The notes under the pieces were generated by a model. That model did not search any database. It was not told where the DNA came from and saw only the letters and a list, made by a program, of their open reading frames with translations. A stretch of 64,000 nucleotides of DNA from the NCBI GenBank assembly GCA_020633335.1, contig JACKDU010000001.1:1137582-1201581 (forward strand), given 5' to 3'. Position 1 is the stretch's first letter; each line of letters starts with the position of its first letter. The DNA is from Myxococcales bacterium (GTDB taxonomy: Bacteria > Myxococcota_A > Polyangia > Nannocystales > Nannocystaceae). Shown here piece by piece: positions 40,116 through 48,961 of this stretch. Both the position numbers and the translations under genes were made by a program.

Positions 40116-42469
40116 TCGAAGTCCATCATGTCCTCGATGATGACCTGCATGTCGCTCCAGCTCTCGTGGCCGCGGCAGAGCACGCCGTCGAGGAACTCGG
40201 TCATGTCGAGGCCGACGCCCCCGCGGCTGTCGATGTCCGGGCGGCTCGGGTTCTCCGGCATGTGGTTGCCGCCGACGTAGCCCATCAGCACGTCGAGGAG
40301 GACGGTCGGCCCGCCGACCACGTCGAAGTCGACGCCGTAGTCGGTCATGACCGGGTTCGCCGACACGATCAGCCCGGTGCCGTCGTCGTAGCGGGTGAAC
40401 TCGCCGGCGGGCTCGAGGCCGTCGCCGTCGTAGAAGTCCCAGAGCATCCGCCACGACCAGCCGCCCGAGCCGTTGTCTCCGGTGGTCACGTAGAGGTCGA
40501 GCGGCAGCGCCGGGGTCCACGGGCCGTCACCGCTGTCGGAGTGCTTGTGGTTGCCCTCGTAGTCCAGGAGCTCGGAGTGCATCACCGGGCCCACGTCGAA
40601 GACCGTCCGCCCGTGCCCATCCATGACCGCCGGCATCATGCTGGCGAAGCCCTCGCCGAACGCGCCCGCCACGACGTTCGGGCTCATGTTGCCGTCGAGC
40701 TTGATCAGGAACATGTCCTGGAACCAGTGGAACGACTCGTGAAGGAGCACCCACTCGTCGCGGTGATCGGGGTTGCCCGCCGTGGCGCACACCTTCACCA
40801 CCTGGTTCGAGTAGCACGAGGTGTTGCCGCACGAGGCCAGGGTCTGGACGCCCGGGGAGTATTTGAAGTCGAGCTGCGGGTAGGGGTAGACCTCGTCGGC
40901 GACCAGCGGCCTCATCCACTCCTGGGCCCGCACGCCGACCATGAAGGGCGCCAGCTCGCCGTGCTCGGGGTCCGCCTCGGTGTAGTAGCGCTTGCCGAAG
41001 TTGTAGGCGGCCGCGTTGATCTCCGCCGAGCCGAGGCTGCTGCTGTGGTCGGCGTCGCTCCCGTCGATGGTCGCCACCCGGTAGCGGCCGAAGATGCTGC
41101 GCGGCTTGAGGGTGACGCCGTAGGACTTGCTGGAGCACTCCCGGGGGACGTAGCGGTGCCACACGCCGTCCGAGCGCGTCTGCACGGAGTAGGTGTGGCC
41201 GCACTGGTCGGTGATCTGGACCAGCGCCCGCCGCACCGGCTCCTCCTCGATCGCGCGGTGGGCCTGGCCGTACTGGGGGTGCCGCGCGGCGTTCGGGTTG
41301 GGCGCGGTGATCTGGCGGATCCGGTCGTAGGTGACCTGGCCCGACATGCTGATGCTGTTCAACGGCGGGTTCGAGACGACCCACGGATCCGCGGGCGAGA
41401 AGGGGGCGGTGAAGGTGCCGCCGCTCGGCCTGTAGGTCCCCAGGGTCAGGTCGAGCGGGATCGACTGGCCGGGGTCGACGTCGTCGACGTGATCGGCGCG
41501 GAGCGCCAGCGTGGTCTCGACGTCGACCGTGCAGCCGCCAAATCCGCAGCTTGATCCCGCGATCGCGACGTCGGCGGTCGCGTAGCCGCCGCCGTCGGCG
41601 ACGTTGATGATGAGGGTCTTGCCGTCGAGCGAGTGCTTGGACCACACCTCGCCGGTCAGCGACGCCTCGGTCCTCGAGAGCGCGGTGATCTTGAAGGACC
41701 CGGGGACCGGGGCGAGGTCGGTCCGCTGACCCACCGGCAGCTCGCCGATCACGAAGTCGCCGCCGACCGCGTCGGCGAACTCAACCACGCCGACCGCCGC
41801 GGGCGTGTAGCGGACGGTCACCGCCTCGGGGTGCGAGCGCGTGACCAGACCGTCGCTGATCTCGATCGGCAGGCGGTAGACGCCGGCCGGCTTGCTGTTG
41901 TTGTTCGAGAGCGTGTAGGTGACGAGGTAGGTGTCGTCGCCGAGCGGGGTCACGGTCTCCTGGCCCGGCGCGTAGCCCGAGTCGACCGCGCTGAAGTCGA
42001 CCGCGATGTCGAGCGCGGCGTCCTGGGCGTCGAGGATGAAGGCGACCTCGTCGCCGGTCGACCACGAGAACCCGAGGTGCTCGACGCCGTCGATCCCGAC
42101 CGGCGGGGCCTCGAACATGGCGCTCGCCACGTCGGTGGTGGTGGTGGCGCCGCAGGTCGCGGAGACGGCGATGGTATGCTGGCCGGCGCCGAAATTGGAC
42201 TCGTCGATGCACGGGAAGTGCGGCACCGACATGGCCTCGCCGGGCGCGGCGTAGTCGACGGCGAGAGTGCTGTCGACGTAGATCCGAACCGACGCCGGCG
42301 ACTCGCAGTCATAGGCGATCTCCGCGCAGGTGAACCCGGGTGAGATCGAGGTGACGAGGTCGATCTCGACGCCCGCGCGGGCCAACGAGGGGACCGAGAG
42401 GCCGGCTGAGACCCCCAGGGCGATGTAGAGCGGGCTCGATCGACGAGGTGCTAGGGAGGATGAACTCAC
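40079..42469 (-). CDS. Secreted gluzincin-like metallopeptidase (putative)
   Basis: A 796-residue secreted protein. GTG 42469 is chosen because an AAGGAG lies 7 nt upstream and because it gives a clean signal peptide (PLYIALGVSAGLSVPSLARA). The N-terminal half is a series of beta domains (about 30-380). A zinc-peptidase signature LLHESFHWFQDM (HExxH, about 577-581) is followed 25 residues later by GEGFASMM, which supplies a Glu at the spacing of gluzincins. No known family is recognised overall. The Cys content (CGNTSC, CSSK, QCGHTY) fits disulfides outside the cytoplasm. It could digest prey or surface proteins, but the function is only predicted from the motif. Confidence 0.8.
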   Translation of the reverse strand: MSSSSLAPRRSSPLYIALGVSAGLSVPSLARAGVEIDLVTSISPGFTCAEIAYDCESPASVRIYVDSTLAVDYAAPGEAMSVPHFPCIDESNFGAGQHTIAVSATCGATTTTDVASAMFEAPPVGIDGVEHLGFSWSTGDEVAFILDAQDAALDIAVDFSAVDSGYAPGQETVTPLGDDTYLVTYTLSNNNSKPAGVYRLPIEISDGLVTRSHPEAVTVRYTPAAVGVVEFADAVGGDFVIGELPVGQRTDLAPVPGSFKITALSRTEASLTGEVWSKHSLDGKTLIINVADGGGYATADVAIAGSSCGFGGCTVDVETTLALRADHVDDVDPGQSIPLDLTLGTYRPSGGTFTAPFSPADPWVVSNPPLNSISMSGQVTYDRIRQITAPNPNAARHPQYGQAHRAIEEEPVRRALVQITDQCGHTYSVQTRSDGVWHRYVPRECSSKSYGVTLKPRSIFGRYRVATIDGSDADHSSSLGSAEINAAAYNFGKRYYTEADPEHGELAPFMVGVRAQEWMRPLVADEVYPYPQLDFKYSPGVQTLASCGNTSCYSNQVVKVCATAGNPDHRDEWVLLHESFHWFQDMFLIKLDGNMSPNVVAGAFGEGFASMMPAVMDGHGRTVFDVGPVMHSELLDYEGNHKHSDSGDGPWTPALPLDLYVTTGDNGSGGWSWRMLWDFYDGDGLEPAGEFTRYDDGTGLIVSANPVMTDYGVDFDVVGGPTVLLDVLMGYVGGNHMPENPSRPDIDSRGGVGLDMTEFLDGVLCRGHESWSDMQVIIEDMMDFDYDPAGAPVSCP

Positions 42470-42476
42470 GGTGCGA

Positions 42477-42482
42477 CTCCTT
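42477..42482 (-). promoter_or_regulatory. Shine-Dalgarno AAGGAG deciding a GTG start
   Basis: On the minus strand AAGGAG stands 7 nt before GTG 42469. It supports that start over the upstream open codons, which would place extra Arg-rich residues before the signal peptide. Confidence 0.7.
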
Positions 42483-42767
42483 CTGCCGGATGACGAGCGC
42501 CAAGCGAGATGCGCCTGCCGGCTCACTCAGGAGTCAAGGCTGTGAGCATTTCAATTCGGCCCGGCGAGAGTTTTTTGTCGGCGGTCGCGCCCGCGCAGGC
42601 GCGCGCCCGCTCTGCGAGGGCTCGCGCCACCGGAGATGTCACATGCTCGTGGGTACTCGAGGCGACAGGAGGGCTCTCTCCGCGGGCCGTGGGTCAGGGA
42701 GGAGCCGACCCTCACCGCCTGTCTTCGGCGACCGCGCGTGTGAGCGGGCCGCGGCGATGTCGCGGCG

Positions 42768-44156
42768 CTACCAGCATCCGCTGGCGCGCCGCCGTCGCGC
42801 GAGGCCGACGAGGACGACGAGCCCGAGGGCCCCCGCGGGCGTTGAGCCGCCGCCCTTGCAGCCGCAGCCCTCCTTGTCCGTGTCCGCGCCGCCGGTGGCG
42901 GAGTCGCTGGTGTCCTCCGGCACGCAGACGCCCTGGACGCAGACGCCGGCCTCGCCGCAATCGCTGTCGGCGGCGCACGGCGCCACCGGCCCGCCGCTGC
43001 GCGTGTAGACGTGGACGTTGTGGGGGTCGGGCTCGTCGAAGTAGCCCGTGCCGACGACCAGCCGCGCGCCGCGGAGCGCGAGCTTGGCCCCGAAGAGCGT
43101 GTTGGTCTCGATCATCCGGAGCACCCCCTCGTCGACCGGCGCGTCGACGACGTCGTAGAGGTAGACCGCGCCGCTGCGGTACTCGCCCGTGAAGCCGTCG
43201 TAGGGGCAGCCGACGGCCAAGGTCCCGCCGTCGAGGGCGAGGGGCCCGCCGAACGACGGCATGAGCGAGTCGTCCGGCGGGCGGAGGATCGTCGCCGTGC
43301 TCACCCAGGCGTCGCCGACCTCGGCGAAGAGCTCGACGCGTCCCTCGAACATCTGCGCCGCAGGTGAGCCGAGGGCGAGCTTCGGACCCGAGATCGCCGC
43401 CGTCGCGAAGCCGTCGTTCGGGTCGTCCCCGGTCGACTCGATGAGCGCCGTGCGAGTCCAGGTCGCGTCGCCCGTTCGCTCATAGATCTCGGCGGCGCCG
43501 TTGGGGACGCCGGGCTCCGGCGTGTCGAGCGAGCGGACCCGGACGAGGCGCTCGCCGTCGACCGCGAGCGCGCGCGTGCGGCGGACGGGGAGCGGGCAGC
43601 CCTCGTCCATGAGCTCGCCGTCGGCCGTCCATGTCTGTCCGCTGCGGCGGAAGATGAGGACGCGATCGACGTCGTGGCCGCAGCTCTCGGAGTACCCCGA
43701 GTCGCGCATCGCCATGAGCTGGTCGCCGATCGCCGGCACCGTCTCCCAGCTGAGGAAGGGATCGAGGGCGAGGACGGTGGAGGGCGCGCTCCACCCGTCG
43801 CCGCTGCGATTGAGGCTGAAGATCCCGTTGTCGGCGACGATCGTCAGGAGGTCGTCGCCGCTGAGGCCGACGTCGTCGATGTACTCGGTGCCCGGGAGCT
43901 CGATCCATGTGGGCTCGGACCAGGCGCCGCCGACGAGGTCATAGACGAAGACGCCGCTGGCCTCGCCGACGCTCGCGCCGACGGCGATCGTCGCGTCGGC
44001 GAGGGCGACGTGGTAGCCGTAGGTGAAGTCGAGCGGCTCGGCCTCGTTGCTGAAGGTCGCCTCGTGGGTCCACACCTCGGCGGCGGAGGGCGCCGTCGCC
44101 GAGATGCTGAGGGGCGGCGCGGCGGCGTAGGTGAGCGCGAGGAGAGCAGCGAGCAT
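42768..44156 (-). CDS. FG-GAP-like protein with MYXO-CTERM-type C-terminus
   Basis: A 462-residue protein. ATG 44156 starts a signal peptide (MLAALLALTYAAAPPLSISATA). The body consists of beta-propeller-like repeats about 50-60 residues apart (YGYHVALADATIAVGASV, VFVYDLVGGAWSEP, GPKLALGSPAAQMFEGRVELFA, GTLAVGCPYD). A short Cys-rich segment follows (CAADSDCGEAGVCVQGVC). The end shows a MYXO-CTERM-like sorting signal: Cys-containing motif GCGCKGGG, a hydrophobic segment (AGALGLVVLVGLA) and an Arg cluster. Such proteins are thought to be processed by a myxosortase and displayed on the surface. It is divergent from the restriction enzyme gene. Confidence 0.88.
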   Translation of the reverse strand: MLAALLALTYAAAPPLSISATAPSAAEVWTHEATFSNEAEPLDFTYGYHVALADATIAVGASVGEASGVFVYDLVGGAWSEPTWIELPGTEYIDDVGLSGDDLLTIVADNGIFSLNRSGDGWSAPSTVLALDPFLSWETVPAIGDQLMAMRDSGYSESCGHDVDRVLIFRRSGQTWTADGELMDEGCPLPVRRTRALAVDGERLVRVRSLDTPEPGVPNGAAEIYERTGDATWTRTALIESTGDDPNDGFATAAISGPKLALGSPAAQMFEGRVELFAEVGDAWVSTATILRPPDDSLMPSFGGPLALDGGTLAVGCPYDGFTGEYRSGAVYLYDVVDAPVDEGVLRMIETNTLFGAKLALRGARLVVGTGYFDEPDPHNVHVYTRSGGPVAPCAADSDCGEAGVCVQGVCVPEDTSDSATGGADTDKEGCGCKGGGSTPAGALGLVVLVGLARRRRASGCW

Positions 44157-44370
44157 GGGCCTGGGTACCAAGGGGTCCGTCGAAGGGGGCGTGCAATTCC
44201 TGCCTCGGGAGGTGGACGCGGCCCGCGGAAGAGGCGTCGAGGACGAATATTGGCCTCCGGACGCGGGCGCGGAGCGTCATCTGCGCGTGCGTCCTTCGAG
44301 GTCTCTCGGCGATTGGCTGCTTCGCCGGGCACTTCGCCCTTCGTTGGCGAGAGCGAGCTAGTATCCGCGG

Positions 44371-47300
44371 GTGCCCAAGCTCGCGCCTGGACTCTACGAC
44401 AGCCTGGTCACCCACGGTCTCGCCGAGGAGCTCCGCTCGATCGCCATGGAGCTGCAGCGGACCGAGCCGCTGACCAGAGATCGCGCGGACGAGGTCCTGG
44501 CCCGGGCCCTCCACGGTCGGATCGAGCAGGCGCTCCGGGCGATCGGCGGGGACGAGCCGATCGTCCGGCAGGTCGAGCTGGCCAACCGGGTCCTCAAGGC
44601 GCTCTCCGAAGACCCGGAGTCCGGCGCGCTCGCCTCGGATCAGGTGCCGGAGGCGCCCCGTCGCCTGCGTGCGATCCTCGAGGACGCGACGCCGCCGGCG
44701 AGCCCGGTCGAGCTCGCGTCGCCGAAGATCCCGCTCGGGACCAGCGATCTGCTGGTCAACGCCCACTACGAATGCAAGCTCGGGCCCGCGCTGATCAGCG
44801 AGCTAGCGTCGGTCGATCGCGTCGATCTCCTCTGCTCATTCGTCAAGTGGAGCGGCCTTCGGGTGCTCGACGAGGCCCTCGCGGCGTTCCTGCGGCGGCG
44901 CCCGGGGACGCTCCGGGTGCTGACTACTACCTATATGGGCGCGACGGACCAGCGCGCTCTGGATCGACTGGTTGAGCTCGGCGCGGAGGTCAAGGTCTCC
45001 TACGAGAGCTCGCGGACGCGCCTGCACGCGAAGGCCTGGCTCCTCCACCGCCTCTCCGGCTTCTCGACCGCCTACATCGGCTCGTCGAACCTCTCGGCGG
45101 CGGCGATCCTCGACGGGCTCGAGTGGAACGTGCGGCTCTCGCGGGTCGACAACCGACCGATCCTCGAGCGCTTCGAGGCGGCGTTCTCGAGCTATTGGAG
45201 CGACGACGAGTTCCGGGACTATGACCCCGACGAATTCAGCGCGGCGATCGACGCAGATCGTCGGGCGCGCGCTCACCACGTGCTCCGCTTCGAGCTCACG
45301 CCAAAGCCCCACCAGCGAGAGATCCTCGACGCGTTGGCGGCGGAGCGCGAGCGCGGGCATCGGCGGAACCTGGTCGTCGCCGCGACCGGGACCGGCAAGA
45401 CCGTGGTCGCGGCGCTCGACTACAAGCGCCTGCGCGGGGGCCTCCCGCGCTCGCGGCTCCTCTTCGTCGCCCATCGCCGCGAGATCCTGCGTCAGAGCCA
45501 GGCGACCTTCCAGGTGGCCCTCGGCGACGCCGCCTTCGGCGAGCTCCTCGGCGACGGTCAGGAGCCGCGGAGTTGGGAGCACGTCTTCGCCAACATCCAG
45601 TCGCTGCCGATGGAGCGGCTGGCGACGATCGCCCCGGACCACTTCGACGTGGTGATCGTCGACGAGTTCCACCACGCGGCGGCCAAGAGCTACGACGACC
45701 TCCTCGCGCACCTCCGCCCGAAGATCCTCGTCGGGCTCACGGCGACGCCGGAGCGCGCGGACGGCAGGAGCGTGCTGGGATGGTTTGACGGTCGGATCGC
45801 CTCGGAGACCCGCCTCTGGGCGGCGCTCGAGCAGCAATTGCTCTGTCCATTTCACTACTTCGCGATCGGCGGCGGGCCCAACCTCGACGGCGTCAAGTGG
45901 TCGCGGGGACGCTACGACACCCGCGCGCTCAGCAACGTCTACACCGCCGATCACCTCTTCGCCCTGCGGATCCTCCAGGAGACGAGGGCGAAGGTCCGGG
46001 ACATCACCAGGATGCGCGCCCTCGGGTTCTGCGTAGACATCGCCCATGCTCGCTTCATGGCCGCGTACTTCGTCGAGCACGGGGTGGCCGCCGAGGTCCT
46101 CACCGGCGCGTCGTCGGGGGCCGAGCGTGACGCGGTCCAACGGCGGCTGCGCGGCGGCGAGGTCCAGATCGTCTTCACCGTCGACCTCTTCAACGAGGGG
46201 GTCGACCTCCCGGAGGTCGACACCTTGCTCTTCCTCCGACCGACCGAGAGCGCGACCGTCTTCCTCCAGCAGCTCGGTCGCGGGCTCCGCCGGGTCCAGG
46301 GGAAGGAGTGCTGCGCGGTCCTCGACTTCGTCAGCCCCGTCGATCGCCGCTTTCGCTTCGACCTCCGCTATCGGGCGATCGTCGGGGGCACCCGGCGGCA
46401 GCTCGAGTCGCAGCTCATCGAGGGCTTCCCGAGCTTGCCGAGCGGCTGCTCCATTCAGCTCGATCGAGCGGCGACGGACGCCGTCCTCACCAACATCCGC
46501 GCGGCCCTCAGAGGCCGGGAGCGGGGCCTGGTCGAGGACCTCAAGGGGCTCGCCGCGCGGGGAGCCCCGCCCTCGCTCGCCGAGTTCCTGGGCGCGAGTC
46601 AGCTCGAGCTCGCCGATCTCTACACCAACGAGTGGTGCTGGGCGCGACTTCGCCGCGCCGCCGGCCTGGCCAGCGAGGGTCCTGAGCTCGGCGACGAGCA
46701 CGACCGGGTCTTCGTCCGTGCGCTCGCTCGCATGCTCCACCTCGACGACGAACGCCTCGCCGCCTTCTCGGAGTTCGTGGGCCGCGCGAGGCCGCCGCGC
46801 GCCGACGACCGCGAGCCCTACCAGCGGCTCCTCTTCGTCGCCCTCGGGCAGATGAGTGTGCCCTATGACGCGATGAATGAGGTCTGGGGGCGGGTCTGGG
46901 GGCGGCCCTGGCTGCGCGCTGAGCTCGGTGAATTGCTCGCGCTCCTCGACGATCGCCGCCGCTCGCTCCCCCAGCCGCTGGGCGGTCGCCTCGCGGACCT
47001 CCCGCTCCGGGTTCACGGCCACTACTCCCGGGATGAGGTCTTCGCGGCCCTCGACGAGCGGACCCGGAACAACAAGGTGAAGCGCACGCAGGGCGGGATC
47101 TACGACTGCAAGGAGCGCAGGACCGAGCTCCTCTTCGTCGAGCTCGACAAGCGCGAGCGCGACTACACGCCGACGACTCTCTACAATGATTACCCCGTCA
47201 CGCCGACCCTCTTTCACTGGGAGAGCCAGGCGAGCGCTCACCCTGGCACGCCGTCGGGGAGGCGCTATCTGGGCGCGAGCCCGGGCGGGGAGCAGGAGAT

Positions 47301-47475
47301 CCTCCTCTTCGTCCGGCAACGGCGCAAGGACGAGCGCGGCGAGACCCGACCCTACCTGCTCCTCGGTCAATGCGAGCTCCTCCGCTGGGAGGGGGAGCGG
47401 CCGATGAAGATCGAGTGGCGCCTGCGGACGCCGATGCCGGCGTGGTTCTTCGAGGCGAGCCGCGTCGCGGGGTAG
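44371..47475 (+). CDS. SauUSI-like PLD-helicase-DUF3427 type IV restriction enzyme
   Basis: A 1034-residue single-chain enzyme starting at GTG 44371. Order: a helical N-terminus; PLD-nuclease domain (about 120-290) with His219/Lys221 in LHAKAW and GSSNLS; an SF2 helicase with Walker A ATGTGKT (Lys343), DEFHH (Asp431), SAT-like TATPER and motif VI QLGRGLRR; and a C-terminal DUF3427-type region (about 890-1030). This architecture matches SauUSI from Staphylococcus aureus, an ATP-dependent enzyme that cuts DNA containing methylated cytosine. It is longer than SauUSI (about 950). No methyltransferase is adjacent, as expected for type IV. The relationship is by architecture; base specificity is unknown. 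Confidence 0.9.
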   Translation: MPKLAPGLYDSLVTHGLAEELRSIAMELQRTEPLTRDRADEVLARALHGRIEQALRAIGGDEPIVRQVELANRVLKALSEDPESGALASDQVPEAPRRLRAILEDATPPASPVELASPKIPLGTSDLLVNAHYECKLGPALISELASVDRVDLLCSFVKWSGLRVLDEALAAFLRRRPGTLRVLTTTYMGATDQRALDRLVELGAEVKVSYESSRTRLHAKAWLLHRLSGFSTAYIGSSNLSAAAILDGLEWNVRLSRVDNRPILERFEAAFSSYWSDDEFRDYDPDEFSAAIDADRRARAHHVLRFELTPKPHQREILDALAAERERGHRRNLVVAATGTGKTVVAALDYKRLRGGLPRSRLLFVAHRREILRQSQATFQVALGDAAFGELLGDGQEPRSWEHVFANIQSLPMERLATIAPDHFDVVIVDEFHHAAAKSYDDLLAHLRPKILVGLTATPERADGRSVLGWFDGRIASETRLWAALEQQLLCPFHYFAIGGGPNLDGVKWSRGRYDTRALSNVYTADHLFALRILQETRAKVRDITRMRALGFCVDIAHARFMAAYFVEHGVAAEVLTGASSGAERDAVQRRLRGGEVQIVFTVDLFNEGVDLPEVDTLLFLRPTESATVFLQQLGRGLRRVQGKECCAVLDFVSPVDRRFRFDLRYRAIVGGTRRQLESQLIEGFPSLPSGCSIQLDRAATDAVLTNIRAALRGRERGLVEDLKGLAARGAPPSLAEFLGASQLELADLYTNEWCWARLRRAAGLASEGPELGDEHDRVFVRALARMLHLDDERLAAFSEFVGRARPPRADDREPYQRLLFVALGQMSVPYDAMNEVWGRVWGRPWLRAELGELLALLDDRRRSLPQPLGGRLADLPLRVHGHYSRDEVFAALDERTRNNKVKRTQGGIYDCKERRTELLFVELDKRERDYTPTTLYNDYPVTPTLFHWESQASAHPGTPSGRRYLGASPGGEQEILLFVRQRRKDERGETRPYLLLGQCELLRWEGERPMKIEWRLRTPMPAWFFEASRVAG

Positions 47476-47607
47476 GGGAGGTGGGGTCGACGCGAGCGCT
47501 CCCATGTCGAAGGAGCGGAGGTGGCCGAGGCGCCTCGCGGAGACGGCGCACTTCCGCGCGCGGCCCGAATTCCCCGATGCGCGCGCGCTGCCGCGGCTAT
47601 CCTCGGG

Positions 47608-47613
47608 AAGGAG
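47608..47613 (+). promoter_or_regulatory. Shine-Dalgarno AAGGAG deciding the ATG at 47621
   Basis: AAGGAG lies 7 nt before ATG 47621 and favours it over an in-frame ATG 39 codons upstream. Confidence 0.7.
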
Positions 47614-47620
47614 CGTCGCC

Positions 47621-48952
47621 ATGGGGATTCGTCCGGACCTGCCCACGCGCGGGACTTCTTCGTCGCCGGAGCGGGCCTCGGTCGCCGACGGCGAGCGACG
47701 GCGCCGTCGGGCCGCGCTCCGCTCTCCGGTCCTCGCGCTCGTCCTCGCCATCGCCAGCGCCAGCGCCTGCGTCGCCAACCCCTTCTACGCCGCGCCCGAG
47801 GTCGACGCGAGCGCCAGCGACGCTGACACCGAGGGGTCGACGAGCTCCTCCGGCTCGGCGAGCGCGACCGCCTCGACCACCGCGATGACGACCGGCGTCA
47901 CCTCGGTCGGCACCGCGGAGACCAGCGGGCCGATGGGCTACTGCGGCGACGGCGTGGTCAACGGGCCCGAGGAGTGCGACGACGGGGCGAACAACGGCGC
48001 CGGCAAGCCGTGCAACGGCAAGTGCCTCTACAACGTCTGCGGCGACGGCGAGCTCGGGCCCGGCGAGGCCTGCGACGAGGGGATGAACAACGGGCCAGGT
48101 TCGACCTGCAACGCGCTCTGCCAGGTCAACGTCTGCGGCGACGGCGACCTCGGGCCCGGTGAAGAGTGCGACGACGGCATGGCGAACGGGCCAGGCTCCG
48201 CCTGCAACGCGCTCTGCCACCTCAACGTCTGCGGCGACGGCGACCAGGGCCCCGCCGAGGCCTGCGACGACGGCAACGACGTCGAGCTCGACGGCTGCGA
48301 GAGCGACTGCACGGCGAGCATGCCCGACGACATCATGGGGCTGGTCCTCTGGCTGCGCGCGGACGAGGGCGTGATGGTGGCCAACAACCAGGTCGTCAAG
48401 TGGGCCGATCAATCGGGCGAGGGCAACGACGCGATCAACGGCGTCGAGCAGCCGGGCCCGGTCTACCCGTCGAAGAGCGGGCAGCTCAACGGAGTCGACG
48501 TGGTCCGCTTCGACGGCCCGCACCCGCTCGGGATGCGGCTCGCGCTGCCGGACGTGATGGGCGAGACCGCCTTCGCGGTCGCCCAGAGCTTCGACTACGG
48601 CGACAACGACGCGCTCCTCGGGCAACACAACGGCTACATCTTCGGGACCGAGATCCTCTCGGAGGGCGACCCCTACAAGCCGCTCCTCTCGGAGAGCATC
48701 CGGGTGAACAACGGGCCGCTGGCGCCGATCGCCGTCAAGACCTGGCACATCGTCGACGCCACCTGGCCGCAGGGCGAGGGGTTCAGCGCGAACCGGATCG
48801 GCGGCGTGACCACCGACGGCTCGCGCGCCTACAACGGCGACCTCGCGGAGATGCTGATCTACGACCACCCGCTGACGGACGCCGAGCGGAACCTGGTGGG
48901 CTGGTACCTCGCGCAGAAGTACGGGCTCCAGACGGGCTACGTCGAGCCCTAG
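47621..48952 (+). CDS. DUF4215 Cys-repeat lipoprotein with lectin-like domain
   Basis: A 443-residue protein. The n-region is long and Arg-rich (ERRRRRAALRS), followed by a hydrophobic core and lipobox-like ASAC. A Ser/Thr-rich linker precedes four DUF4215-type repeats (CGDGVVNGPEECDDGANNGAGKPC and variants, about 107-230). The C-terminal 210 residues form a LamG/concanavalin-A-like domain (IMGLVLWLRADEGV, VVKWADQSGEGNDA, VVRFDGPHPL, LAEMLIYDHPLTDAERNLVGWYLAQKYGL). It is likely a surface carbohydrate- or protein-binding lipoprotein. It shares the repeat module with the gene at 37237 but carries a different effector domain. Its stop is 9 nt from the convergent stop at 48962. Confidence 0.9.
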   Translation: MGIRPDLPTRGTSSSPERASVADGERRRRRAALRSPVLALVLAIASASACVANPFYAAPEVDASASDADTEGSTSSSGSASATASTTAMTTGVTSVGTAETSGPMGYCGDGVVNGPEECDDGANNGAGKPCNGKCLYNVCGDGELGPGEACDEGMNNGPGSTCNALCQVNVCGDGDLGPGEECDDGMANGPGSACNALCHLNVCGDGDQGPAEACDDGNDVELDGCESDCTASMPDDIMGLVLWLRADEGVMVANNQVVKWADQSGEGNDAINGVEQPGPVYPSKSGQLNGVDVVRFDGPHPLGMRLALPDVMGETAFAVAQSFDYGDNDALLGQHNGYIFGTEILSEGDPYKPLLSESIRVNNGPLAPIAVKTWHIVDATWPQGEGFSANRIGGVTTDGSRAYNGDLAEMLIYDHPLTDAERNLVGWYLAQKYGLQTGYVEP

Positions 48953-48961
48953 CCTCACCGC

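Noticed and set aside
42509..42537. TTGACT as a -35 box for the metallopeptidase gene
   Set aside because: The hexamer at the correct distance (GCGCAT) is unlike a -10 box, so the promoter is not supported.
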